64,000 nt of DNA from Bradyrhizobium sp. cir1 (GCF_014198245.1 NZ_JACIHE010000014.1:1-64000), one strand, 5' to 3'; shown: positions 18,218-27,300, numbered from the stretch's first letter. Program-made: numbers and translations. Notes: a model not told the origin generated them from the letters alone.

Positions 18218-18240
18218 GGGGCTGGCAAAAAGCCAGCCCC
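18218..18240 (-). terminator. Intrinsic-type terminator downstream of eipA-like gene
   Basis: GGGGCTGGC (18218-18226) pairs perfectly with GCCAGCCCC (18232-18240) around AAAAA. It lies 45 bases past the stop of the 18285-18890 gene, between it and the coiled-coil gene. On the minus strand the loop is TTTTT. Confidence 0.7.
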
Positions 18241-18284
18241 GGCCTGTCGTTAACCTTGATCCGTCACAGGATGGGAGGGAGCTC

Positions 18285-18890
18285 TTAGAACGGGTTCCAG
18301 GTCGCGCGCGGCGTGTATTTGAGATAGCCGATATTGGCGCCGAGCCTTAAGCCCAGGCCCGAGCGGATCGGCACCAGCACGATGTTGTTGGCGGTGAGCG
18401 CCGTCATGCCGAAGCCGCCGATGATATAGGCCGAGCCGTCGATGCCGGCGAAGCGCTGGTAGATCGCGTTGGTGGCGGGCAGGTTGTAGACCAGCGTCAT
18501 GGTGCGCGCGCCGTCGCCGCCCCAGTCGAAGCCGAGCGAGGGACCTTGCCAGTAGACGCGGAGGTCGCCGGCGTTCTTGGTGTAGAGCGTGCCCTCGCCG
18601 TAACGCAGGCCGGCGACGAACGCGCCGGAGCCTTCCTCACCCAGGATGTATCCGTTCGGCAGGCCCCATTGGCTGACCGCCTTCTCGATGATCGAGGCGA
18701 GCCCGCGCGAGACGTTGCCGAAGAAGCGGTGACCGGCGGTCACCAGCTCGTCCGGCCCATAGGTATTGGGCGTCGGGCTGCGCTGCGGCGGCGGCAGATT
18801 GGGCGGCGGCGCCTGCTGGGCCGAGGCCGGCGCGATCCAGCCGACCATGGCGGCAAGCGCGAGCGCAGCAAGGCGTGATGCGAAAGTCAT
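18285..18890 (-). CDS. eipA: EipA-like periplasmic protein (DUF1134)
   Basis: This is a 201-residue protein with a signal peptide (MTFASRLAALALAAMVGWIA, cleavage near ASAQQ), a short Pro-rich linker, and a domain with YILGEEGSGAFVAGLRYGEG, VYWQGPSLGFDWGGDGARTM and GGFGMTALTANNIVLVPIRSG (each part of the DUF1134 pattern). DUF1134 includes EipA of Brucella, a periplasmic protein needed for envelope integrity. The length is typical. It is transcribed alone and closed by the hairpin at 18218-18240. Confidence 0.88.
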   Translation of the reverse strand: MTFASRLAALALAAMVGWIAPASAQQAPPPNLPPPQRSPTPNTYGPDELVTAGHRFFGNVSRGLASIIEKAVSQWGLPNGYILGEEGSGAFVAGLRYGEGTLYTKNAGDLRVYWQGPSLGFDWGGDGARTMTLVYNLPATNAIYQRFAGIDGSAYIIGGFGMTALTANNIVLVPIRSGLGLRLGANIGYLKYTPRATWNPF

Positions 18891-18999
18891 AAAAGAACCC
18901 CTGGTATCGAATCCGGTCGCTTCCTTAACCTGACGCCAACAGGCACGGCCCTAGGTTGCGCCGGATGTCCCCTCGACTCGGATGTTATCCGCAGCAACT

Positions 19000-19515
19000 A
19001 TGACGGCACAACGGCAGGAAGATAGCCCTTTGCGCCCCGGAATTGCCTTGATCGGCCGGCTCGTCTGCCTGCTGGTGGGCGTCTGGTTCGCTTGCCCGGA
19101 GCTGCCGGTCGAGGCCGCCACCACCGAGCGGATCGTCGTCAACCGTTTCTCGGGCGTTGCCATCGAGGGGTTCGACCCGGTCGGCTATTTCGTCGACGGC
19201 GCCGCCGAGCAGGGCACGGCGGAGTTCGAGGCCAACCTCTGGGGTGCGGTCTGGCGCTTCCGGAACGAGGGCAACCGGGCCTCCTTCCTGGCCCATCCCG
19301 AGATCTATGGTCCGCAGTTCGGCGGCTATGACCCCGCCGACATCGCCCGCGGCGTCACCGTCGCCGGCAACCCCCGCTTCTTCGCGATCGTGGCGCAGCG
19401 GCTCTATCTGTTCAGCCGGGAAGCCAATCGCGACGCCTTCGCCGCCGATCCGGAACGCTTTCTCTATGAGGTCGGCAAGCGCTGGCCGGCGCTTCAGGAG
19501 CAGCTCGGTCAGTAG
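19000..19515 (+). CDS. Exported YHS-domain protein
   Basis: This is a 171-residue protein. A hydrophobic N-terminal segment (IALIGRLVCLLVGVWFAC) works as a signal peptide or anchor. The following domain (GVAIEGFDPVGYFVDG, GAVWRFRNEGNRASFLAHPEIY, FGGYDPADIARGV) matches YHS-type proteins, which often bind metal or partner with metal-handling enzymes. The usual Cys positions of the YHS core are not evident, so metal binding is uncertain. An alternative ATG lies at 18982. The 3' end overlaps the convergent cysQ gene by 7 bases. Confidence 0.8.
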   Translation: MTAQRQEDSPLRPGIALIGRLVCLLVGVWFACPELPVEAATTERIVVNRFSGVAIEGFDPVGYFVDGAAEQGTAEFEANLWGAVWRFRNEGNRASFLAHPEIYGPQFGGYDPADIARGVTVAGNPRFFAIVAQRLYLFSREANRDAFAADPERFLYEVGKRWPALQEQLGQ

Positions 19516-20336
19516 CAGCCTACCGCCTGCGGGTCGCCCCAGGCGATGAATTCCGGGATGATGAAGCCGGTGCCGCTTTGCTGGCCGAAGCTGAGCTCGC
19601 CGCCCTTGCCGTCGGTCACCCTGCCGCCGGCCGCGGTCACGACCGCGCAGCCCGCCCCGACGTCCCATTCCGAGGTCGGCCCGAACCGGGGATAGATGTC
19701 GGCAGCGCCTTCCGCGATCCGGCCGAATTTCACGGCGGAGCCGCAGGTCTTTCTCACCGCGTTGGGCCGGCCGTCGATGAACGCTTCGCTCTTGGGATCG
19801 GCGTGCGAGCGGCTCACCGCCGCGACCCAGGGCTCGCCCGGCGCTGGCAGCTTGCGGGTGTGGATCGGCTCGGCGGCACCGATGTTAGCGCCGTCAAACC
19901 TCACGCGCTCGGCGCCGCGGCCGACGATGCCGCGCCAGAGCAGCCCGAGCGCGGGAGCGCTGACGATGCCGAGCAAGGGAACGCCCCGGGTCACGAGCGC
20001 GAGATTGACGGTGAACTCGTCACGGCCGGCGACGAACTCCTTGGTGCCGTCGAGCGGATCGATCAGGAAGAAGCTGCCGTGAAACGGCGGGGAGGCGAGC
20101 TGGGTTCGCTCCTCCGACAGCGTCGGGACGTCGCCCGCAAGCTGCGCCAGGCCGTCGGCGATGATGCGGTCGGCGGCGAGGTCGGCCTCGGTCACCGGCG
20201 AGCCGTCCTGCTTGCCGTCGATCCGCATCGCCGCGCGGTTGACGCCAAGGATCGCTTCGCCCGCCTTCACCACCAGCGCAGTGAGCGGCTCCATCAATCC
20301 GGATGCGGCCTCGGCCTCGATGATCCTCACCTGCAT
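19509..20336 (-). CDS. cysQ: 3'(2'),5'-bisphosphate nucleotidase
   Basis: This is a 275-residue member of the Mg-dependent inositol-monophosphatase-like phosphatases. CysQ removes the 3' phosphate of PAP or PAPS and so controls sulfate assimilation. The metal-binding motifs are FFLIDPLDGTKEFVAGRDEF and SEWDVGAGCAVVTAAGGRV, and DGKQDGSPVTEADLAADRII near the N-terminus is also typical. The alternative start at 20294 (MEPLTALVVKAG) matches the usual family start; 20336 is preceded closely by GAGG. The divergent neighbour is chpT. Confidence 0.9.
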   Translation of the reverse strand: MQVRIIEAEAASGLMEPLTALVVKAGEAILGVNRAAMRIDGKQDGSPVTEADLAADRIIADGLAQLAGDVPTLSEERTQLASPPFHGSFFLIDPLDGTKEFVAGRDEFTVNLALVTRGVPLLGIVSAPALGLLWRGIVGRGAERVRFDGANIGAAEPIHTRKLPAPGEPWVAAVSRSHADPKSEAFIDGRPNAVRKTCGSAVKFGRIAEGAADIYPRFGPTSEWDVGAGCAVVTAAGGRVTDGKGGELSFGQQSGTGFIIPEFIAWGDPQAVGCY

Positions 20337-20538
20337 GCCTCATTCATCGGCAAGTCTCTTTTGTCAGCAAGTCTCGCCCCTCAGTTGATTCGCCCGCAGC
20401 CTTTATGGCCGCTTCGAACCTATCGCAAGCTAGCTGCCACCGGCTGGCGAATGTTAGAACCCGCAGCATCCGTCAAGCATGCGTGATTCGCGGCGTCCAG
20501 CGCCGTGCAATTCCAGGAACCCTCCAGGACCCCATTAT

Positions 20539-21192
20539 ATGTCTGACGCCTCGTCGCCCGCGACCGCTACTGCTCCCGATATGCTCGAACTCGCAGCGCT
20601 CTTGTGCTCGCGGGTCTGCCACGATCTCATCAGCCCCGTCGGCGCCATCGTCAACGGGCTTGAAGTGCTCGACGACGATCCCAAGCCGGAAGACCGCGAG
20701 TTCGCGCTCGACCTGATTCGCAAGAGCGCCAAGACCGCCTCCGCCCGCCTCCAGTTCTGCCGTCTCGCCTTTGGCGCCGCCGGCTCCTCCGGCGCCCAGA
20801 TCGACCTCGGCGACGCCCAGACCATGGCACGCGGCCACATCGAGGACGGCAAGTGCTCGATCACCTGGAATCTGCCGCGGCTCCTGCTGCCGAAGAATCG
20901 CGTCAAGCTGCTGCTCAACATGCTGGTGGTGGCCCAGCACACGATCCCGCGCGGCGGCATGCTGACGGTCGATCCGATCGGCGAGGGCGAGGCGATCAGC
21001 TTCCGCATCACCGCGACCGGGCACAATGCGCGCCTGCCGCAGAACATCTCCGAGCTCCTGAGCGGCGAACGGGGACCTGCCGCGGACGCGCACGCGATCC
21101 AGCCCTACTATACGCGGCTGCTCGCGCAGGCCTGCGGGCTCACCGTTACGCTCAAGCCGGAGGGCGAAGCGATCATCGTTACCGCTTCGTAA
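20539..21192 (+). CDS. chpT: Histidine phosphotransferase ChpT
   Basis: This is a 217-residue protein with the ChpT signature LELAALLCSRVCHDLISPVGAIVNGLEVL (shown here only as a label of residues 15-45), the phospho-acceptor being the His in CHDLISP. The C-terminal part resembles a degenerate histidine-kinase ATPase domain. In alphaproteobacteria ChpT takes phosphate from CckA and hands it to CtrA and CpdR, setting cell-cycle and motility gene expression. The start at 20539 (MSDASSP) is preferred to 20479. It lies 200 bases upstream of cheA on the same strand, and ctrA is in this window at 30.5 kb. Confidence 0.92.
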   Translation: MSDASSPATATAPDMLELAALLCSRVCHDLISPVGAIVNGLEVLDDDPKPEDREFALDLIRKSAKTASARLQFCRLAFGAAGSSGAQIDLGDAQTMARGHIEDGKCSITWNLPRLLLPKNRVKLLLNMLVVAQHTIPRGGMLTVDPIGEGEAISFRITATGHNARLPQNISELLSGERGPAADAHAIQPYYTRLLAQACGLTVTLKPEGEAIIVTAS

Positions 21193-21217
21193 ACGCGCGC
21201 CGCTGCGCGCTCAGAGG

Positions 21218-21232
21218 TTAAGCCAATCTTGA
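21218..21232 (-). promoter_or_regulatory. Candidate CtrA box upstream of the che operon
   Basis: TTAA-GCCAATC-TTGA matches TTAA-N7-TTAA at 7 of 8 positions; on the minus strand it reads TCAA-N7-TTAACC. It lies 160 bases before cheA, in the chpT-cheA gap. The gap of 199 bases holds no gene. Confidence 0.4.
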
Positions 21233-21391
21233 CGAGGCGCTTCGGCTTGTCCGGAGCGCCTTATCTCTTTGTTGGTTCCGTTCTTTTCCACATACTCAAC
21301 CATTATTAAACGCTTTGCGGTGAAGCTGGCCCCATTCCGAAATGGCGCATCACGCCTCGTGCGCGCCCGCCCTGTATGAAGGCCTGTTTTC

Positions 21392-24205
21392 ATGGATGAT
21401 CTGTTGCGGGAGTTTTTGACGGAGACCAGCGAGAGCCTGGACACCGTCGACAATCAGCTGGTGAAGTTCGAGCAGGAGCCGAACAACGCCAAGATCCTGG
21501 ATAACATCTTCCGCCTGGTCCACACCATCAAGGGCACCTGCGGCTTCCTCGGCCTGCCGCGGCTCGAAGCGCTGGCGCATGCCGGCGAGACGCTGATGGG
21601 CAAATTCCGCGACGGCATGCCGGTCACCGCCGAAGCGGTGACGGTGATCCTGTCCTCGATCGACCGCATCAAGGAGATTCTGGCCGGCCTGGAGGCGACC
21701 GAAGCCGAGCCGGAAGGCAACGACCGCGATCTCATCGACAAGCTGGAAGCAATGGTCGAGCAGGGCATGGCCGCGATGTCAGGCTCGGCGCAGCCGATGC
21801 CGGCGGGTTCGGCTCCCGTTGCCGACGCGCCGCCGCTGGCGCCGGAAGCCCCTGTTGCCGCTGCGCCGGCAAAAGAGATGACCACGGGCACGCTGATCGA
21901 CCAGACCCTGGAGCGCCCGCTGCGTCCGGGCGAAGTCTCGCTCGACGAGCTCGAGCGCGCCTTCCGCGAGACCGCGATCGAAGCGCCGGTCCCCGCGCCC
22001 GTTGCGAAAGCCGAAGCAAAGGCTGAACCTGCGCCCGCGTCGGTCGCTGCGGCCCCGGCCGCGAAGGAAGCCGCCAAGCCCGCCAGGGAAAAGGCCGCGC
22101 CGAAGAAGTCGATGGCCGACGAGAGCGCCGGCGAGGGCGACCGCGTCGCCAACCAGTCGATCCGCGTCAACGTGGATACGCTGGAGCATCTGATGACCAT
22201 GGTCTCCGAGCTGGTCTTGACCCGCAACCAGCTGCTGGAGATCAGCAGGCGCAACGAGGACACCGAGTTCAAGGTGCCGCTGCAGCGTCTCTCCAACGTC
22301 ACCGCCGAGCTGCAGGAGGGCGTCATGAAGACGCGCATGCAGCCGATCGGCAATGCCTGGCAGAAGCTGCCCCGCATCGTCCGCGACCTCTCGAGCGAAC
22401 TCGGCAAGCAGATCGAGCTGGAGATGCACGGCGCCGACACCGAGCTCGATCGCCAGGTGCTCGACCTGATCAAGGACCCGCTCACCCACATGGTGCGCAA
22501 CTCCGCCGATCATGGCCTCGAGACCCCCGCCGAGCGCCTGGCGTCCGGCAAGGGCGAGCAGGGCACCATTCGCCTCTCCGCCTATCACGAGGGCGGCCAC
22601 ATCATCATCTGCATCGCCGACAACGGAAGAGGCCTCAACACCGAGAAGATCAAGGCCAAGGCCATCTCCTCGGGTCTCGTCACCGAGGCCGAACTCGAGA
22701 AGATGAGCGAAGCCCAGATCCACAAGTTCATCTTCGCGCCGGGCTTCTCCACCGCGGCCGCCATCACCTCGGTGTCGGGGCGCGGCGTCGGCATGGACGT
22801 GGTGCGCACCAATATCGACCAGATCGGCGGCACCATCGACATCAAGTCGGTGGCGGGCGAAGGCTCGAGCGTCACCATCAAGATCCCGCTGACCCTCGCC
22901 ATCGTCTCCGCCCTGATCGTGGAAGCCGCCGGCGACCGTTTTGCCATTCCGCAGCTCTCGGTGGTCGAGCTGGTCCGGGCCCGCGCCAACTCGGAGCACC
23001 GCATCGAGCGCATCAAGGATACGGCCGTGCTGCGCCTGCGCAACAAGCTGCTGCCGCTGATCCACCTGAAGAAGCTCTTGAAGATCGACGACGGCGCGGC
23101 TAGCGATCCCGAGAACGGCTTCATCGTGGTGACCCAGGTCGGCAGTCAGACGTTTGGCATCGTCGTCGACGGCGTGTTCCACACCGAAGAAATCGTGGTC
23201 AAGCCGATGTCGACCAAGCTGCGTCACATCGACATGTTCTCCGGCAACACCATTTTGGGCGATGGCGCGGTGATCATGATCATCGACCCCAACGGCATTG
23301 CCAAGGCGCTCGGCGCCGCCGGCTCCTCGGCCCATGACATGGGCGACGAGAATGGCGCGCACCACATCGGCACGGGCGAGCAGACCACCTCGCTCCTCGT
23401 CTTCCGCGCCGGCTCGTCCCAGCCCAAGGCGGTGCCGCTCGGGCTGGTCACGCGCCTGGAAGAGCTGCCCGCCGACAAGATCGAGTTCAGCAACGGCCGC
23501 TACATGGTGCAGTACCGCGAGCAGCTGATGCCGCTGGTGGCCATGGAAGGCGTCACCATTGCCAGCCAGGGCGCCCAGCCGATCCTGGTGTTCGCCGACG
23601 ACGGCCGCTCCATGGGCCTCGTCGTCGACGAGATCATCGACATCGTCGAGGAACGCCTCAACATCGAGGTCGGCGGCTCCAGCCAGGGCATCCTCGGCTC
23701 GGCCGTGATCAAGGGCCAGGCCACCGAGGTGATCGACGTCGGCCACTTCCTCCCCATGGCGTTCGCCGACTGGTTCACCCGCAAGGAGATGAAGCCGTCG
23801 ATGCACTCGCAGTCGGTGCTCTTGGTCGACGACAGCGCCTTCTTCCGCAACATGCTGGCGCCGGTGCTGAAGGCGGCCGGCTACCGCGTCCGCACCGCGC
23901 CGACCGCGCAGGAGGGCCTCGCCGCGCTGCGCGCGCAGAGCTTCGACGTGATCCTGACCGACATCGAGATGCCCGACATGAACGGGTTCGAGTTTGCCGA
24001 GACCATTCGCTCCGACAACAACCTCGCCGCGACGCCGATCATCGGCCTTTCGGCGCTGGTGTCGCCGGCGGCGATCGAGCGCGGCCGTCAGGCCGGCTTC
24101 CACGACTATGTCGCCAAGTTCGACCGTCCCGGTCTGATCGCGGCGCTGAAGGAGCAGACCGCGGGCGCCGCCGGCGCCTCCGAGCTGAGCCGGGCGGCGG
24201 CGTAA
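21392..24205 (+). CDS. cheA: Hybrid chemotaxis kinase CheA with C-terminal receiver
   Basis: This is a 937-residue protein. An HPt domain with phospho-acceptor His44 (RLVHTIKGTCGFLGL) is followed by a long Ala/Pro linker (about 130-245), a dimerisation helix pair (VNVDTLEHLMTMVSELVLTR), an ATPase domain (DPLTHMVRNSADHGLE, IADNGRGL, GRGVGMDVVRTNI), a CheW-like coupling domain (about 500-780) and a receiver (VLLVDDSAFFRN, Asp857 in LTDIEMPDMNG). It autophosphorylates under chemoreceptor control and passes phosphate to CheY and CheB. The fused receiver may serve as a phosphate sink. It is the first gene of cheA-W-Y-B-R. Confidence 0.96.
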   Translation: MDDLLREFLTETSESLDTVDNQLVKFEQEPNNAKILDNIFRLVHTIKGTCGFLGLPRLEALAHAGETLMGKFRDGMPVTAEAVTVILSSIDRIKEILAGLEATEAEPEGNDRDLIDKLEAMVEQGMAAMSGSAQPMPAGSAPVADAPPLAPEAPVAAAPAKEMTTGTLIDQTLERPLRPGEVSLDELERAFRETAIEAPVPAPVAKAEAKAEPAPASVAAAPAAKEAAKPAREKAAPKKSMADESAGEGDRVANQSIRVNVDTLEHLMTMVSELVLTRNQLLEISRRNEDTEFKVPLQRLSNVTAELQEGVMKTRMQPIGNAWQKLPRIVRDLSSELGKQIELEMHGADTELDRQVLDLIKDPLTHMVRNSADHGLETPAERLASGKGEQGTIRLSAYHEGGHIIICIADNGRGLNTEKIKAKAISSGLVTEAELEKMSEAQIHKFIFAPGFSTAAAITSVSGRGVGMDVVRTNIDQIGGTIDIKSVAGEGSSVTIKIPLTLAIVSALIVEAAGDRFAIPQLSVVELVRARANSEHRIERIKDTAVLRLRNKLLPLIHLKKLLKIDDGAASDPENGFIVVTQVGSQTFGIVVDGVFHTEEIVVKPMSTKLRHIDMFSGNTILGDGAVIMIIDPNGIAKALGAAGSSAHDMGDENGAHHIGTGEQTTSLLVFRAGSSQPKAVPLGLVTRLEELPADKIEFSNGRYMVQYREQLMPLVAMEGVTIASQGAQPILVFADDGRSMGLVVDEIIDIVEERLNIEVGGSSQGILGSAVIKGQATEVIDVGHFLPMAFADWFTRKEMKPSMHSQSVLLVDDSAFFRNMLAPVLKAAGYRVRTAPTAQEGLAALRAQSFDVILTDIEMPDMNGFEFAETIRSDNNLAATPIIGLSALVSPAAIERGRQAGFHDYVAKFDRPGLIAALKEQTAGAAGASELSRAAA

Positions 24206-24236
24206 CCTCAAGCGGGATGGATCAGGAGAAACGCAG

Positions 24237-24704
24237 ATGAGCAAGACGCAAGTGAGCGAAGGCGCCATGGTCGAATACGTCACCGCGATGATCGGCGGCC
24301 AGCTGTTCGGCCTGCCGATCTCCCGCGTCCAGGACGTGTTCATGCCCGAGCGCGTCACCCGCGTGCCCTTGTCCTCGCGCGAGATCGCGGGCGTGCTGAA
24401 CCTGCGCGGCCGCATCGTCACCGTCGTCGACATGCGCTCGCGTCTCGGCCTGCCCAGGGACGAGGACGGCAAGACCCCGATGGCGGTCGGCGTCGACCTG
24501 CGCGGTGAATCCTATGGCCTCCTGATCGACCAGATCGGCGAAGTGCTGCGCCTGCCCGAGGCCGGCATGGAAGAGAACCCCGTCAACCTCGACCCCCGCA
24601 TGGCCAAGCTCGCCGGCGGCGTCCACCGCCTCGACGGCCAGCTCATGGTCGTGCTCGACGTCGATCGCGTCCTCGAGCTTGCGCCCGAGATGATGGCGGC
24701 CTGA
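24237..24704 (+). CDS. cheW: Chemotaxis coupling protein CheW
   Basis: This is a 155-residue SH3-like adaptor that links chemoreceptors to CheA. The family motifs are present: YVTAMIGGQLFGLPISRVQD, VPLSSREIAGVLNLRGRIV and VVDMRSRLGLP, with VHRLDGQLMVVLDVDRVL near the end. It lies 31 bases after cheA with GGAG-like sequence before the ATG and is clearly in the same operon. Confidence 0.95.
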   Translation: MSKTQVSEGAMVEYVTAMIGGQLFGLPISRVQDVFMPERVTRVPLSSREIAGVLNLRGRIVTVVDMRSRLGLPRDEDGKTPMAVGVDLRGESYGLLIDQIGEVLRLPEAGMEENPVNLDPRMAKLAGGVHRLDGQLMVVLDVDRVLELAPEMMAA

Positions 24705-24742
24705 TACGGCGGCATTGCCGCCGACGTGCCAGTAATTGGAAG

Positions 24743-24760
24743 TGTCCCCGCAAGGGGACA
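24743..24760 (+). other. Intercistronic GNRA-capped hairpin between cheW and cheY
   Basis: TGTCCCC (24743-24749) pairs perfectly with GGGGACA (24754-24760) around a GCAA tetraloop, 16 bases upstream of the cheY ATG. It may set mRNA processing or stability so that cheY is expressed at a different level from cheW. Confidence 0.5.
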
Positions 24761-24776
24761 GGAAGCAGAGGTTCAC

Positions 24777-25142
24777 ATGCGAACTTGTCTCGTCGTTGAT
24801 GATTCCAGCGTCATCCGCAAGGTTGCGCGCCGGATCCTGGAGGGACTCGACTTCCAGATCCTCGAAGCCGAGGACGGTGAGAAGGCGCTGGAAGCCTGCA
24901 AGCGCGGCCTGCCCGACGCGGTGCTGCTCGACTGGAACATGCCGGTCATGGACGGTTACGAGTTCCTCGGCCATCTCCGCCGCATGCCCGGAGGCGACCA
25001 GCCGAAGGTGGTGTTCTGCACCACCGAGAACGACGTCGCGCATATTGCGCGTGCGCTGCACGCCGGCGCCAACGAGTACATCATGAAGCCGTTCGACAAG
25101 GACATCGTGACGGCGAAATTCCAGGAAGTCGGCCTGATCTGA
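24777..25142 (+). CDS. cheY: Chemotaxis response regulator CheY
   Basis: This is a 121-residue single receiver domain. The acidic pair is in LVVDDSSVIRK, the phospho-acceptor Asp in LLDWNMPVMDGYEFL, the switch Thr in VFCTTENDV and the lysine in YIMKPFDKDI. Phosphorylated CheY binds the flagellar switch. The start at 24777 gives the standard length; the upstream frame to 24726 runs through a hairpin. It sits between cheW and cheB. Confidence 0.95.
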   Translation: MRTCLVVDDSSVIRKVARRILEGLDFQILEAEDGEKALEACKRGLPDAVLLDWNMPVMDGYEFLGHLRRMPGGDQPKVVFCTTENDVAHIARALHAGANEYIMKPFDKDIVTAKFQEVGLI

Positions 25143-25217
25143 GCGTCCGCCCGGAGGCTGAGCGGATCCTTCGGCGATTGTTTTCAACTGAACCGTTTCA
25201 GTCTGAGTTGGTGAGTA

Positions 25218-26417
25218 ATGAGTGTTGCGTTCGCAGGTAATTCGACCACGGGCACGTCGCGCGAAGCCGGACCACTGCGGGTGATGATCGTTGACGACTC
25301 CGTCGTCATCCGCGGTCTGATCTCGCGCTGGATCGGCGCCGAGCACGACATGGAGGTCGCTGCTTCCTTGCGCACCGGGCTCGAGGCGGTCAACCAGCTC
25401 GAACGCATCAACCCCGATGTCGCCGTGCTCGACATCGAAATGCCCGAGCTCGACGGCATCTCGGCGCTGCCGAAATTGCTGGCGAAGAAGCGCGATCTCG
25501 TCATCATCATGGCCTCGACGCTGACCCGCCGCAACGCGGAGATCAGCTTCAAGGCGCTGTCGCTCGGCGCGGCCGATTACATTCCGAAGCCGGAATCGAC
25601 GCGTGAGGCGTCGGCCGCCGACACCTTCCATCACGACCTGATCCAGAAGATCCGCCATCTCGGTGCGCGGCTGCGCCGCAAGCCCGCCGTTGCCAGCCCG
25701 CCGCTCGCGCCGGCGACCCCGGCTCCGGCTGCGCGCGCACCGGCCGTCGCGCGGCCTGCCGCGCCGGCACCCGCTCCGGCCGTGCATGCTCCGTCGTCAG
25801 GATCGCTATCGACGCGTCCGTTCTCGACGCAGGCACCGAAGGTGCTGCTGATCGGCTCCTCGACCGGCGGTCCGCAGGCGCTGATGTCGCTCGTCACCGA
25901 GCTCGGACCTGTCATCGATCGCTTCCCGGTGCTGATCACCCAGCACATGCCGCCGACCTTCACCACCATTCTTGCCGAGCATCTGGCGCGGTCGAGCCGC
26001 CGCCCGGCAGCCGAGGCGGTCGACGGCGAGCCGGTGAAGCCCGGACGGATCTATCTCGCGCCAGGCGGCAAGCACATGCGTCTCGCGCGCAGCGGCGCGG
26101 ACATTGCGATCGCGCTCGACGACGGCCCCGCCGTCAATTTCTGCAAGCCTGCGGTCGATCCGCTCTTCTCCTCCGCCATCGACATCTGGCATGGCGCCAT
26201 CCTCTCGGTGATCCTGACGGGCATGGGCTCGGACGGCATGCGCGGCGGCAAGGACATCGTCGCGGCCGGCGGCAGCGTGATTGCACAGGACGAAGCCTCC
26301 AGCGTGGTCTGGGGCATGCCGGGCGCGGCCGCCAATGCCGGCATCTGCGCGGCGATCCTGCCGCTCAACCAGATCGGCGCCAAGGTCAACCGCCTGTTCG
26401 CGGGAGACCGCTCGTGA
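25218..26417 (+). CDS. cheB: Chemoreceptor glutamate methylesterase CheB
   Basis: This is a 399-residue protein. The receiver is at about 15-140 (IVDDSVVIRGLI, Asp in VAVLDIEMPELDG). An Ala/Pro-rich linker at about 155-200 separates it from the methylesterase domain with catalytic Ser in IGSSTGGPQAL, His in ITQHMPPTFT and Asp in LTGMGSDGMRGG. It removes methyl groups from chemoreceptors during adaptation. Its stop overlaps the cheR start (GTGA), so the two adaptation enzymes are translationally coupled. Confidence 0.95.
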   Translation: MSVAFAGNSTTGTSREAGPLRVMIVDDSVVIRGLISRWIGAEHDMEVAASLRTGLEAVNQLERINPDVAVLDIEMPELDGISALPKLLAKKRDLVIIMASTLTRRNAEISFKALSLGAADYIPKPESTREASAADTFHHDLIQKIRHLGARLRRKPAVASPPLAPATPAPAARAPAVARPAAPAPAPAVHAPSSGSLSTRPFSTQAPKVLLIGSSTGGPQALMSLVTELGPVIDRFPVLITQHMPPTFTTILAEHLARSSRRPAAEAVDGEPVKPGRIYLAPGGKHMRLARSGADIAIALDDGPAVNFCKPAVDPLFSSAIDIWHGAILSVILTGMGSDGMRGGKDIVAAGGSVIAQDEASSVVWGMPGAAANAGICAAILPLNQIGAKVNRLFAGDRS

Positions 26418-27286
26418 CGCCCGCGGATTACGACTATCTGCGCAAGTTCCTGAAGGAGCGCTCGGGCCTCGATCTGTCGCCCGACAAGCAGTACCTGGTC
26501 GAGAGCCGGCTGTTGCCGCTCGCCCGCAAGGCGAGTCTATCGGGCATTCCCGATCTCGTGCTGAAGATCAGGAACGGCGACGGGCGGCTTGCGACCGACG
26601 TGGTCGAAGCCATGACCACCAATGAGACCTTCTTCTACCGCGACAAGATTCCGTTCGACCATTTGCGCGAGACGATTTTGCCCGGCCTGATCCAGGCGCG
26701 CGCGGCACGCAAGTCGCTTCGCATCTGGTCGGCGGCCTCGTCGACGGGGCAGGAGCCCTATTCGATCGCAATGTGCGTGAAGGAGATGGGCGCAGTCCTC
26801 GCCGGCTGGCGCATCGAGATCGTCGCCACCGATCTGTCGCAGGAGGTGCTGGAGAAATCCAAGGCCGGCATCTACAGCCAGTTCGAGGTGCAGCGCGGCC
26901 TGCCGATCCAGCACCTGATGAAATACTTCACGCAAGTCGGCGAGCTCTGGCAGCTCAATGCCGACATTCGCGCCATGGTGCAGTTCCGCCAGCTCAATCT
27001 GTTGCAGGACTTCTCCCATCTCGGCACGTTCGACGTGATCTTCTGTCGCAACGTGCTGATCTATTTCGACCAGGACACCAAGGCGGTGATCTTCGAGCGC
27101 ATGGCGAAGGCGCTGGAGACCGACGGCACACTGCTGCTCGGGGCTGCCGAATCCGTCGTCGGCATCACCGACGCGTTCCGTCCCATCACCGAGCGCCGCG
27201 GTCTCTATCAGCTCAACCCCACGCGCTCCGGCCGGGCGATGGGCGGGCTGATGCCGCAGCCGCTGAAGGTCGCCGCGGCGAGGTGA
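26414..27286 (+). CDS. cheR: Chemoreceptor methyltransferase CheR
   Basis: This is a 290-residue SAM-dependent methyltransferase. It has the N-terminal helical domain (YLRKFLKERSGLDLSPDKQ), the receptor-contact motif MTTNETFFYRDKIPFDHL, the SAM-binding loop IWSAASSTGQEPYSIAM and the motif DVIFCRNVLIYFD. It methylates glutamates on chemoreceptors, opposing CheB. It starts with GTG inside the cheB stop and ends the che operon, followed by a hairpin at 27301. Confidence 0.95.
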   Translation: MTPADYDYLRKFLKERSGLDLSPDKQYLVESRLLPLARKASLSGIPDLVLKIRNGDGRLATDVVEAMTTNETFFYRDKIPFDHLRETILPGLIQARAARKSLRIWSAASSTGQEPYSIAMCVKEMGAVLAGWRIEIVATDLSQEVLEKSKAGIYSQFEVQRGLPIQHLMKYFTQVGELWQLNADIRAMVQFRQLNLLQDFSHLGTFDVIFCRNVLIYFDQDTKAVIFERMAKALETDGTLLLGAAESVVGITDAFRPITERRGLYQLNPTRSGRAMGGLMPQPLKVAAAR

Positions 27287-27300
27287 GTGGCCGAACGGTG

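Noticed and set aside
16788..18350. Plus-strand frame of 520 codons opposite the coiled-coil gene
   Set aside because: It reads as Leu/Arg/Gly repeats mirrored from the heptads of the real minus-strand gene and also runs through the terminator at 18218.
21779..24472. Very long minus-strand frame (897 codons) opposite cheA
   Set aside because: It is an antisense shadow of the high-GC cheA gene; cheA has full domain motifs and this frame has none.
24222..25787. Minus-strand 521-codon frame across cheW, cheY and cheB
   Set aside because: It spans three well-identified genes on the other strand, with no family features.
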